Below, piece by piece: positions 12,227-22,363 of a DNA stretch of 64,000 nucleotides (within the stretch, counting starts at the first letter, position 1; each line of letters starts with the position of its first letter). The translations under genes were made by a program, and so were the position numbers. Under the pieces are notes generated by a model. It saw nothing but the letters and a program-made list of their open reading frames with translations, ran no database searches and was not told the origin of the DNA. This DNA comes from Hydrangea macrophylla (lineage: Eukaryota > Streptophyta > Magnoliopsida > Cornales > Hydrangeaceae): assembly GCA_033977485.1 (NCBI GenBank), contig CM066988.1:53629649-53693648 (forward strand), read 5' to 3'.

Positions 12227-12944
12227 CACATATGTAAACATATTACAATTTATTATTATTATTTATGTATTTAAAGTGTATACAATTATAAATCGAATTA
12301 ACAAATTACCCTTTTGTTAAATAGAATTATGAAATTACCCTTTTTTCTTTTGTAATTACCCTTGGGTGTATATATACATATATTATTTTATTATTTTATT
12401 AAAATTACTATTTTACCTTTCGTAAAGTACCCTTTTGTCAAAATTTAATGTGTGGATAATTATAAATTGAATAACCAAATTACCATTTTGGTAAATTGAA
12501 TTACTAAATTACCCCTTTATTTTTTCTAAATTACCCATTTGTGTATATATATATGTGTGTGTGTGTATATATACATATTATAATTTATTATTATTATTAT
12601 TATTATTGTTATTATTATTATTACATACATATTTAAAGAGTATGCAATTATAAATTGAATTATCAAATTATCATTTTTCCTTTTGTAAACTACCCTTGTG
12701 TGAATATATATATACATCTAATGTTTTATTATATTATTATATATATAATTTGAATATATTATATACCAAAATTGAATAAAAGTGTGTACAATTATAAATT
12801 AAATAGCTAAATTACTCTTATGCCTTATGCAAATTACCCTTTTATTTCTATAGCTTGAAGAAAAGAGCTTAAAGTTTAAAGTATTTATAATTATAAATTC
12901 TCGTTTGTTAAATTGGATTACCAAAAACCCTTTTTATTATATTA

Positions 12945-12986
<42 letters not shown>

Positions 12987-13288
12987 TGAATAATCTAATT
13001 ACCTTTATACCTTTTACAAATTACCATTTTGTTAAATCAAATTGCTAAATTATCCTTTATCTTTCATAAATTATCCTTTTGTATATACGCGAGCGTGCGT
13101 GTGTGTATATGTTTTATCGATACGTTACGAAAAACAGCCTAAAAAGTTAAAGTATGTACAATTACATATTAAATAATCAAATTAACCTTAAGCCTTTTGC
13201 AAATTACTCTATTAAATCGAATTACCAAATTTCCCTTTTGTCTTTTTTACATTACCCTTTTTTTTTTTTTTTTTTATATACATGTATG

Positions 13289-13323
<35 letters not shown>

Positions 13324-13324
<1 letters not shown>

Positions 13325-13545
13325 CGGTCAGGCTTTTAAGTGAACATGGTTGAATGAACATACCCAGTGGATATGTTTTTTAGCTTAAAAGCGGGCTGAT
13401 CCGCGAGTTCCTTTAAGCTAAAAAACATATTCATTGAGTATGTTCAGTGTACACACACACACACATGGCCGACCCAAAGGGAGGGGGGGTGTAAAGGCTA
13501 AAAAACATATTCATTGAGTATGTTTAGTGTACACACATGGCCCGC
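13324..13545. mobile_element. Foldback MITE, copy 2, right end disrupted
   Basis: Begins CGGTCAGGCTTTTAAGTGAA within a TA repeat, the same end as copy 1. The arms (CATACCCAGTGGATATG... and its inverted partner near 13415-13445) pair around a GC-rich centre. The terminal right arm is missing. Its place is taken by (CA)n and a second copy of the AAAAACATATTCATTGAGTA block (13418 and 13502), which suggests a local duplication. Confidence 0.5.
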
Positions 13546-13676
13546 AAAAAATCGTCAATTATGTAAAAGTAGACCCCCAAAAAAATCATCTCGGGGGCGC
13601 TGCCCACGAACCCCCGTATAAGGGCATCTCTTTTAATAATTCGTCCCGGGCCTCCAAATACTCGAGACCGGCCCTG

Positions 13677-13707
<31 letters not shown>

Positions 13708-13987
13708 TTATTATTTATACGTTAAAGAAAATAGCCTTAAATTGTAGGTTAACATCAATTAATATAGTTGCTGTTAAGCCATATTTTTCTAACACCATCT
13801 TCAAAATTATTGAAACTTATTTCTCTTTCATGTCTACGTTAAAAGAAATTTACATTATATTTTTTCTATGAAATTCAACGCCGTATATTTCACGGGCCAT
13901 TTTCCTCGTAACATTACAAAGTCCAATTTATATTTTATAATTTATATGTTTCACCTTCAAGTTAGGTGTAGAATAATGGCATGTATG

Positions 13988-14189
13988 ATGTATCCAAGCA
14001 GATTTTGCTCAAATAGTATGAGCTCAATCTTCGTAGTGGGGGATTGAGGGTTCGACTCCCTTGTAAAAGTCTCCACGTGTCCCCTGTTTGTTCTTTAGTA
14101 AGAGTAGCATTTGTTAAACTTTATTGTGGACCATTGTAATTGGGTTGGGGTGTCTAGGGACAATCCAAGTAACTATTAAAAAAAAAAAA
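13988..14189 (+). mobile_element. tRNA-derived SINE with poly-A tail
   Basis: An RNA polymerase III box-B-like GGTTCGACTCCC lies near 14051, with a weaker box-A region just upstream. A TTTATTGTGGACCATTG block follows near 14120, then GGGTTGGGGTG and a 12-base A tail. Flanks GTAGAATAATGGCATGTATG (13968-13987) and GTAGATAATAACATGTATGG (14190-14209) form an imperfect target duplication of about 20 bp. The SINE at 38436 shares the 3' body. Confidence 0.75.
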
Positions 14190-14545
14190 GTAGATAATAA
14201 CATGTATGGTACCAAATACTCAAAGCATTTGTATTGTATACTGTGATAGTAATAAAATGTACCACATAGTACATCTAACAAGGCATTTATTAAAAATCAA
14301 TTTGGGATTGAAATTTTGAAAAGACTCATACTATGAGTTCTCAAATTTTCATCCAAAATCTGAATCTCAAAGACGTGGCAATGATGCAATGATACTAATG
14401 AATTTTAATTTAAAGATATTTAACTAAGTTTTAGTGACCCCACTATTACATCACTTAGCCACGTTACTATCATATCGTTTGAATGAATTTTTGTGATTTG
14501 GATTTAACTCAGCTCCATTTGGAAAGCGTAACATTACTCAATTCT
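14190..14545. other. Intergenic sequence upstream of the TPK gene
   Basis: AT-rich and without a credible ORF. It includes the presumed distal promoter of the channel gene. I see no well-placed plant TATA box that I would call with confidence. Confidence 0.4.
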
Positions 14546-14718
14546 GAGTAATATTTGGGACACAATCTTTATACAACTTTCATACAACCTCTTCAAAAGA
14601 TGTGTCTATCTCTCTCCTATGATGTCACTAGACCCCACAGTGACACAGAAAAGAGATAGACACATCTTTTAGAGAGATTGTATGAAAGTTGTATGAAGTT
14701 GTGCACCAAGTATTACCC
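14546..14718. mobile_element. Mutator-type MITE in the TPK 5' region
   Basis: A 173-bp foldback element. The left end GAGTAATATTTGG and inverted right end GGGTAATACTTGG match closely, and pairing continues through CATACAACTTTCATAC and AGATGTGTCTATCTC arms to a short centre near 14625. Perfect 9-bp flanks, CTCAATTCT at 14537-14545 and 14719-14727, are the target duplication size of Mutator elements. The right end lies 125 bp before the TPK start codon, so it falls in the core promoter or 5' UTR. Confidence 0.85.
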
Positions 14719-14843
14719 CTCAATTCTTTACCGGCTCAGTACCGTTCTGCTCTGTTCATTAGCTTTCTCTATCATAACCGACCACAAAACCGCCTTTACG
14801 ACTGCAATCCCACCTGGTTTCTGGTATTCCGGCGTGAACCCAT

Positions 14844-15985
14844 ATGGAAAAAGAGCCACTTCTTCCATATCTCAGCCCTAGACGGCCACACCCATCACCG
14901 CCACCACCACTCTGTCCCCTCCCTGAAAACCATGAAATCTCTTTACCTCTTCCTCTGACCCCAAAAGAACTCAAAGACCGCTTCATCTTTGGCCCCTCTT
15001 CACCATCATCATCATCATCATCATCATCACCATCATCATCTCCAACTCTTCTTGACGCCCTAACCCTAACCCTAAATTCCCCCAAACCCTCCACTTCAGA
15101 ACCCATCACCACCAATTCAGACCCACAAAATAATCAACCTTGGTTGATTGATCCCAATCATCCATGGACCAAAAGCAACCTCCACCGAGCAAAAACTGCG
15201 CCGGCCATGGCGACAATCAATGATTTTAACCACCCATCTGTGCCCAAACCGCCTCAGTTTGGTTCTTCTTCGGTTGTTCGAAATGGGTTTGCTCTTTTGG
15301 TTATGTACTTAACGCTTGGTGTGATTATATATTCGTTGAATCGCGATAAATTTAAGGGAATTGAGACGCACCCAGTTGTTGATGCTTTGTATTTTTGCAT
15401 TGTGACAATGTGTACAATTGGGTATGGTGATATTACCCCTAACAGTACTGCAACTAAGTTGTTTTCTATAATGTTTGTGTTGGTGGGTTTTGGGTTTATA
15501 GACATTTTGCTTACTGGGATGGTTGGTTATGTGCTTGATAAGCAAGAGAGTTATCTTTTAAGGAGTGTTAAGCGTGATGGAGATGGTGATAAACGCAGGT
15601 CGTATATAATTGACGTGAAGAAGGGGAGAATGAGGATTCGAATGAAGGTGGGATTGGCATTGGGGGTTGTGGTTCTTTGTATTGGAATGGGAGTGGCTGT
15701 TATGCATTTTCTTGAGAACCTTGGATGGTTTGATTCACTATATCTATCTGTTATGTCGGTAACGACTGTTGGGTATGGGGACCGAGCATTTACTTCCTTG
15801 TTCGGTAGGATTTTCGCGTCAATTTGGTTGCTCGTGTCAACACTTGCCGTTGCTCGGGCATTTCTTTACTTAGCTGAGGCAAGAGTGGATAAGCGGCAAA
15901 GGAGGATGGCGAAATGGGTGCTTGGTCAGGACATGACTATCTCCCAATTTCTTGCTGCCGATATGGACAACGATGGTTTAGTGAG
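14844..15985 (+). CDS. TPK: Two-pore potassium channel (TPK3/TPK5-like), exon 1
   Basis: Encodes residues 1-380 and two bases of codon 381 of a tandem-pore K+ channel, a dimeric K+-selective leak channel of plant tonoplast or internal membranes. Visible parts: a Pro/Ser-rich N-terminus with a Ser run (about 52-66) coded by a TCA/TCC microsatellite; RAKTAP at 115-120, which fits an RxxS/TxP 14-3-3 site; TM1 about 147-165; pore filter TIGYGD 191-196; TM2; a basic linker (RIRMKV); TM3; filter TVGYGD 308-313; TM4 near 322-345. It ends inside EF-hand loop DMDNDGLV (373-380). The Met at 14844 gives the acidic-dileucine-like MEKEPLLPYL start typical of the group. The donor is GTGAG|GTGCGT at 15986. 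Reading past it adds 13 residues and a stop. The subfamily is inferred from the pore and linker sequence and needs a tree. Confidence 0.95.
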
Positions 15986-16053
15986 GTGCGTACTTTTGTT
16001 GTCTGCTGTTATTCTTATTATATGATAAGATTTGCAATGTTATTAATACTGTT

Positions 16054-16648
16054 TGATGATGCCTAGAATTGGTAAGAGAGGATTCAGAGAGAGACAGAGA
16101 GACACCAAGGAGTTGTAAGTGGTTCGGCCCCGTTAATGAGGTGACCTACGTCCACGTGTGCATCTAGGCGTTATACTAGCAGATCACCGGCGGCCTGGTG
16201 AGCCAACAATGGTGGGCGGCACTACCAGTAATACCGTTCGGGTATATGCGTTTCAGTGTATGCTCTAGTTATTAGGTTTCTCCAGATCGTTTCCCCCTTA
16301 GAAGGGTATGGGTGGGCTCTTTTATAGATGCAAGAGTCCACCTCTACATGGAAACTTAGATACATTAGGAAGCCTATATCAATCACAATTCGATGTGCAT
16401 AAGTTAAGGGAAGATCCTTATCAGATTAGGAATCTATCGAGTTTTATTCCTAGTAGGACTCTGGCCGCACAAGGAAACTGCTGGAGTTGAGCCGTGCGTC
16501 CGGGAGAGCCGCCGAAGGTCACGCCCGGGCTGTGCAGGCACCCCGAGCGGTTACGCTGGCAAGCCCTGGGTGTGGACCCCAGGGTTCTGCTTGGTCTTTG
16601 ATGCTGACGTGGTCGTTGGGCCCATGCTGGATAATTCTGAGCATATCA
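16054..16648 (-). repeat. Solo LTR of the Tat element, reverse orientation
   Basis: 595 bp, the reverse complement of the LTRs at 21708 and 33889. It shows no difference in the stretches I compared, including the two longest frames. Flanked by CTGTT at 16049-16053 and 16649-16653, a perfect 5-bp target duplication, so the two LTRs of a complete insertion recombined. It starts 68 bp after the TPK exon 1 donor. Confidence 0.93.
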
Positions 16649-16653
16649 CTGTT

Positions 16654-17092
16654 TATGCTCTCTTTTAACTTTTCTGTATCTGCCTATTTGTTATGATTCA
16701 CTTCATTGTTTCTGCTCACCCAGCAAAAACTTGTATTTCGCTTTTAAAATTTTTAATATGATAGGAGACCATCATTTTTGTGGAAAACACTCTTACGAGA
16801 TTAGTTCGTATTATTAATTGTTATTTATGTAGGAGAAAGTTGGGTCTTGGGTTGGAATCTGAGAGGGGATGTGCTACTTTTGTTTGATGTTTGGCATTAT
16901 GGTAGGTCACATAGTTGGCTGCTGTTAGAAATCCCGCTGCTGTTAGAAATCCCGTGGGGAGTAGTTACTGGCAAGGTTTGACGAGAATCTCTATAACATA
17001 ACTTTTCATCCTCCACATTGTAGTTGTTATTCTTCTAAATTTATGTGTTGGAGTTTGAGAGCAGCTACTTTGTGCAAAAATGCCAAAGATTA
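16654..17092. other. Intron sequence, unique
   Basis: AT-rich intronic DNA with a short direct repeat (AGAAATCCCG, near 16927 and 16946). Nothing else recognisable. Confidence 0.4.
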
Positions 17093-17860
17093 GAGCATCT
17101 CCAATGCAAGATGTCATTTTGCCCATGCTAAATCTATATTTTGGCATTGCTACCGGGCTTGTTGAATTGGAGCATCCAACCCAAAACCAATTGATTATGG
17201 GTGGAGTGGCCCCTTGAACTTATATATTGAGTAGCAAGGTTATAAGTCCCAAATGTGGGACAAACAATCTCAACACGCCCCCCCACGTGTGGCATGACTG
17301 AGAGCCAAACACATGGATTACTGAGATAGGGTGACGTGGAGCACACGTGGACAAATTGGGCCCAACAATAACCTGCTTTGATACCATGTTGAATTGGAAC
17401 ATCCAACCCAAAACCAATTGGCTATGGGTGGAGTGGCCCCTTGAACTTATATATTGAGTAGCAAGGTTATAAGTCCCCGATGTGGGACAAACAATCTCAA
17501 CAGGACTTAAATACAATATTTTGACATTTCTGCTCCAATGCTATATTTAAAAATAAATGCTATTTTGTGACACATTGGTTATTACTGTTGTACTTTAAGT
17601 TGTGTTTTTTGTAAACCTTTTCATTGAAATGAGTGCAAAAGTTAATTTATAGCATTAATCCAAAAGAATACCTCTCCAATGCACCTTCTATCACTCTTCT
17701 CAAATTATAGCAATGCATTTCTTGCTCTCAAATTTGAGAGAAAGAATAGCATTGTTATTTTTTGAGAGGAGGAATAGGAGTGCATTGGAAAGGTGTTTTT
17801 GAGTATCTATGCTATAATTTGACTATAGCATGAGAAATGAAAGGTGCATTGGAGATGCTC
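17093..17860. mobile_element. MITE with 16-bp TIRs and TTA flanks, host of a TRIM
   Basis: The ends GAGCATCTCCAATGCA and TGCATTGGAGATGCTC are perfect inverted repeats. TTA on both sides (17090-17092, 17861-17863) fits a PIF/Harbinger (Tourist-like) target duplication. A second, inner inverted pair (CTCTCCAATGCACC near 17672 and GTGCATTGGAAAGG near 17782) suggests one MITE inside another or an internal duplication. No coding capacity. Without the TRIM at 17160-17502 and its duplication it is about 420 bp. Confidence 0.72.
17160..17502 (-). mobile_element. Complete TRIM retrotransposon
   Basis: Two 116-bp LTRs (17160-17275 and 17387-17502, TGTTGA...CTCAACA) enclose a 111-bp interior. On the minus strand the interior begins with TGGTATCAAAGCAGG, a tRNA-Met primer site directly next to the LTR, and ends with the purine tract TGGGGGGGCG. 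There is no coding sequence, which defines a terminal-repeat retrotransposon in miniature. The flanks GGGCT and GGACT are a near-perfect 5-bp duplication. Confidence 0.9.
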
Positions 17861-17863
17861 TTA

Positions 17864-19580
17864 GTTTTGTCACCAATTTGCCCCTTCTAGCACCCTGCAT
17901 TCGTAGGACCACCACTAGCTAATGGCCTTCTTTTAATATTAAACATTATAGGTGTTGGAGGCTGGTATATTTAGTTGCAGGGTTTGTTGACATGCTGTTA
18001 TTAACCACATTGAATAGAGGAGTGATGACTAAAAACAGTTGGCTGGTGGGAGAAGTTGATATTCCCACCATGATTTACGAATTTCAAACATAAAATCCTT
18101 TTAACTCCATAGATTTGTTAACTTGTGAACTAAAAACTTTGAATAGTAAATTTCAAAAGTAAGAGAAATACAATTTTGAAGCTACAAACCATTTCTTTGA
18201 GCTTCATTACTTATGGCTTCATGAGGATATTTGTTCCACGAAGTGGAGGGAAGATCCTCACAAAACCATGATTTGATTGATGGTTGCATAATCAAAGATT
18301 TGTTGGTGATGTCTTTTTATATTATTCTTCTAATTTTTTATCTGTTTGCTTTTTGGTGGTTCATTCAAGTTGGCGTAGGTTGCATTGTGAAATAAAATGG
18401 TTCTATTGTTGTAAAACCTTGATTTCGTCGTAGTCCTGACTTGCAAGTTGGGAGTTTAAAACTTATCAGAGCCATGCAGATTGTGTGAAGCTACAAATTA
18501 CCCTCCTTTTATGAACTATATCTACAGATTATACAATCTACAGTAGCCTCTGCTCCACAAATGTATTAATCTGACTTGATAATAACGACTTGGTTATGTT
18601 GGCTCCATGTGGTTTCATTGTTCCACTGGCTCAAAAACTATGTATCCTGGTCATTGTCAATGTCCATTAGAAGGGTGGCTGTTTAGATTGAAGTAGTCAC
18701 AGCGTCAACCTTTCTATTGCATAGTGTGGATAGATGATGTACGTACTGGTTCCACAGCACCACTTGGCCCTTTAGTGCAAGGACATGTGTCACCCTCTTC
18801 ATCTCCAACACACTTGGTAAAATGTCCAAGTGTTGGCAATTGAGCGACGTACTTCACGCTTCCACTATTTATTCGAATCCGGTCTCTAGCTAGGCAGATG
18901 TGTGCTTTGCCATTGGATTGTGGCCTAAGGGGAAGTGTTTCTCCTTGCAAGAGTTTAGGCAGATATGTGCTTTGCCATTGGATTGTGGCCTAAGGGGGAG
19001 TGTTTTTCCTCACAAGAGTTTTGTGTAAATATTTTGTGAAAAAGAATAGTTGAAGTCCGTTATAACTTATGGAGAATAGTTATGAACGTTAGACAACTAG
19101 GATTCTCGAGATGATGTGTCAGGTGAAAAGTGAAAATTGATACAAAATAGAGAGTTTGTACAAGTGAGCTAGATACCCAAAATTGATAGGACCTTAGCTC
19201 ATGCACAAAATGACGTAGTTAGAGTGTCTCAATTGGATAGGAGGCACTCCAATTTATAGTAGTCAGTGCACATGACCATTTCAAAAGCGTACACGACAAA
19301 GCTCATAGGCTCATGTGAAGTGTCGAGTGAAGGTCAATGAGTCCAAGTGTCCATGACGACACTGTTTCAGCCATGAGTCCTTATTCTCGAGTTGTAATTA
19401 CTTCACCAAGTGCTAAACAGTAATCTTCTCAAAATTTTTGAACCAAAGAGCTTGTAAATTACTCGGTATATTTTATCCGCTCAATATATTTGTGCTGCTG
19501 GTAATTTAGAATGTTATTCACTCATTTGTTTACAAAATTATGCGGGCAACTTCTGGCGAGTTGTTGGTTGCCATTTGGAT

Positions 19581-19620
<40 letters not shown>

Positions 19621-19758
19621 CATGCACACTCACGCAACCCATTTAAGCGCAGATGTGATTTAGGAAGAAAAAGAATTTTTAGCGAACAACAGTGCACTTG
19701 GTGAACTCATTCTGCATTACAGCTTGATTATAAGAACTCTAGGCTGATTATTCCCTAC
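17864..19758. other. Intron sequence with a 64-bp tandem duplication and a (CT)n run
   Basis: No gene seen. A tandem repeat of 64 bp occurs near 18892-19019 (core TTGCCATTGGATTGTGGCC twice). A (CT)n microsatellite occupies 19583-19617. Confidence 0.5.
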
Positions 19759-20096
19759 GGCCTCGTTTGTTTGCTGGATTACTAGGGCGGATTGGACTAT
19801 TTTAGTCCAATCTGGGTTTATATTGCATTTGTTTGCACATTTTAGGGATTAAATTAACTCAGATAAGATCATAAGAGGCCTTGAGTTAAGAATAGTGCTG
19901 GTTAGGGGGGATTAAGTAATACTTGGTGGGGGGTGGTATTAGAAACACGGGGATAAGGGGTTAGTAGTATTAAAATATGAAATGATCTATATACCCCTTC
20001 TATTTAAATTCCCCACAGATGTTGGCCATTCGGTTTGATCAGATCGTCATTCTTAGAGAGAGAAGACGAACGATGAAAAGAGAAAGAGAGGACTAG

Positions 20097-20101
<5 letters not shown>

Positions 20102-20181
<80 letters not shown>
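20102..20181. repeat. (GA)n microsatellite
   Basis: About 80 bp of uninterrupted GA dinucleotides inside the TIR element. Confidence 0.9.
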
Positions 20182-20185
<4 letters not shown>

Positions 20186-21142
20186 AGATGGAAGACGAAG
20201 AGAGAGGATCGAAGACGAAGAGAAGACGAAGACGATTTCTAGGACCAGATTCGATTTCTAGGTTAGGGTTTTCATTTTCATCTGTGTTTTTACATGTGTT
20301 TGGCAGCTTAGAAAAGCTGAGAAAGTGAAAAATGAAACGAAAATCTGTTTTGTTTTACCAAAATCTGCGAAATCTGCTTTGATTTTTAATAAATCGTTGT
20401 TCTGTTTTGAGTTATGAAATCTTTGTTATGTTTTGATTTTTAATTAATCTTTGTGAAATCTTTTTTGTTTTTCTATTCAACAACTCGATCTTGGAGTTTT
20501 TGTGGTTAGGGATTTGCAGATTCGCTCAAAAAAGGATAGATCTAAGCATATATGTCCTCTTCTCCTTTAGATATACAAGTTCTTAACTTAAATCTGTTGA
20601 AAATGTAAAATGCTTGCCTTAGATGTACTTGAGATCGCAGATCTACTCAAGAGTTTTCTTTTCTACTGCTTGATTTTCTAATGGGGTTGAAAGCAGAACA
20701 CGAGTCAATACTTAGAAGCAGGAATCGTGGATATGGCCTATGAATCTCATCAAAAACCGCGATTCCGCGGTTCTTAGTGAGATTCGCAAGAGACTCGCGA
20801 TTCTCACACAATAGACTCGCGATTCTCACACAACAGATTCGCAGAAGATGAAAATCGATGCAGATAGTGTTCTAAACCCTAACAGTAGAGAGAGAAGAAG
20901 AAGAGAGAAGAAGAAGAAAGAAGAAGAAATACCTGGTCGATGCACGACTCGCACAGGGATGTGTTTCGAACTTACATGGTTCAGATCTGATTCAGGTTAG
21001 TTCTTCTTCTTCTTCTTCTCAGTTCTTCTTCTGGTTCATATCTTCTTCTTCGTCTTCCTTCGCTGGTTCCTTCTTCTTCTACTTCTTCTTCGTCTTCCTT
21101 CGCTGGATCTAGGGTTTCCCACTTTCACTTCGGCAATCACAC

Positions 21143-21174
<32 letters not shown>

Positions 21175-21632
21175 CTTTCTTCTTTGGCTGGTCTGTTCTC
21201 TCTCTCTCTCTCTCTCTCTCTCTTGCTGGTCTGTTCGCAAGTCTTCTTTCTCTCTCCCTCTGGACAGTCTCTCTGATGAGTCTGATAGTGTATCGATATG
21301 TATTATATATATAATAATATAATATAACTGGTCCAGTGGTCTTATATAAGTATATTATTTATAATAAACTACGAGTACTACATAGTGTTACATATAAAGT
21401 GACTTTATAAGTCTTATAACTTAGATCAAAAAAAAGAAAAAAAAATAGTTTTATATTCTGATAATATAATAAATAATTTGTCTTATTTTATTTTATCTTA
21501 TCTTATAATACAAAAAATTAGTCTCACTATTGTTTCTTGTATAATTTTCATAGTTAATAAATTTATAATATTTAATTAACATAGACGCTTCTTAGACGCC
21601 CCAAACTTCAGACTCTTCTATGTATCTCCGCT

Positions 21633-21677
21633 TCCCCGCCCCCGCTCCCGCCCCCGCCCCCGCCCCCGCCCCCGCTT
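21633..21677. repeat. C-rich minisatellite, potential G-quadruplex on the minus strand
   Basis: CCCCCG hexamers repeat about seven times, ending 30 bp before the 5' LTR of the Tat element, in otherwise AT-rich sequence. The complementary strand has more than four runs of four or five Gs. Confidence 0.7.
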
Positions 21678-21707
21678 CGTGCTTCTATGAGTCAATATAA
21701 TGCTTGG

Positions 21708-22302
21708 TGATATGCTCAGAATTATCCAGCATGGGCCCAACGACCACGTCAGCATCAAAGACCAAGCAGAACCCTGGGGTCCACACCCAGGGCTTGCCAG
21801 CGTAACCGCTCGGGGTGCCTGCACAGCCCGGGCGTGACCTTCGGCGGCTCTCCCGGACGCACGGCTCAACTCCAGCAGTTTCCTTGTGCGGCCAGAGTCC
21901 TACTAGGAATAAAACTCGATAGATTCCTAATCTGATAAGGATCTTCCCTTAACTTATGCACATCGAATTGTGATTGATATAGGCTTCCTAATGTATCTAA
22001 GTTTCCATGTAGAGGTGGACTCTTGCATCTATAAAAGAGCCCACCCATACCCTTCTAAGGGGGAAACGATCTGGAGAAACCTAATAACTAGAGCATACAC
22101 TGAAACGCATATACCCGAACGGTATTACTGGTAGTGCCGCCCACCATTGTTGGCTCACCAGGCCGCCGGTGATCTGCTAGTATAACGCCTAGATGCACAC
22201 GTGGACGTAGGTCACCTCATTAACGGGGCCGAACCACTTACAACTCCTTGGTGTCTCTCTGTCTCTCTCTGAATCCTCTCTTACCAATTCTAGGCATCAT
22301 CA
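21708..22302 (+). repeat. 5' LTR of the Tat element
   Basis: Starts TGATATGCTC and ends GGCATCATCA, with TGAT/ATCA inverted termini. A TATA box (CTATAAAAGA) is at 22029-22038. Confidence 0.96.
22029..22038 (+). promoter_or_regulatory. TATA box in the 5' LTR
   Basis: CTATAAAAGA, a strong plant TATA box. It would start transcription near 22065, leaving about 240 bp of R-U5 before the primer site. Confidence 0.7.
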
Positions 22303-22305
22303 GTT

Positions 22306-22315
22306 TGGCGCCGTC
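22306..22315 (+). other. Primer binding site, tRNA-Asp type
   Basis: TGGCGCCGTC, three bases after the LTR, is complementary to the 3' end of plant tRNA-Asp. This site is usual in the Tat and Athila clades. Confidence 0.8.
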
Positions 22316-22363
22316 TGTGGGAAACGTCAGTTTCCTCATCGAAAAAATCCTTGACTGATCAAC

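Larger units (their letters stand above)
9999..13870. repeat. AT-rich gene-free block with diverged duplications and TA microsatellites
   Basis: No credible gene is seen. A motif group (ATTTATTATTATT, then TTTAAAGTGTGTACAAT, then AATTACCCTTTT variants) recurs near 10077, 12240 and 12576. A second block near 11425-11560 reappears near 13715-13860 (ending TTAAAGAAAATAGCCTTAAATT and CTAACACCATCTT). The block therefore appears to be a diverged duplication with about 2.2-kb spacing. (TA)n runs lie near 10185, 10617, 12945 and 13290. Peptides read from it are all low-complexity. Confidence 0.6.

Noticed and set aside
15058..15078. Telomere-like CCCTAACCCTAACCCTAAA in plus strand
   Set aside because: It lies within TPK exon 1 and encodes a plausible Leu-Thr-Leu-Thr-Leu stretch. 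Three units are too few for an interstitial telomere claim.
14759..15115. Minus-strand frame opposite TPK exon 1
   Set aside because: The Asp run is the complement of the coding TCA/TCC microsatellite. The sense frame carries the channel domains.
16308..16696. Open frames of 60-69 codons repeated in all three copies of the 595-bp LTR
   Set aside because: They recur only because the LTR recurs. They overlap the TATA box and have no coding signature.
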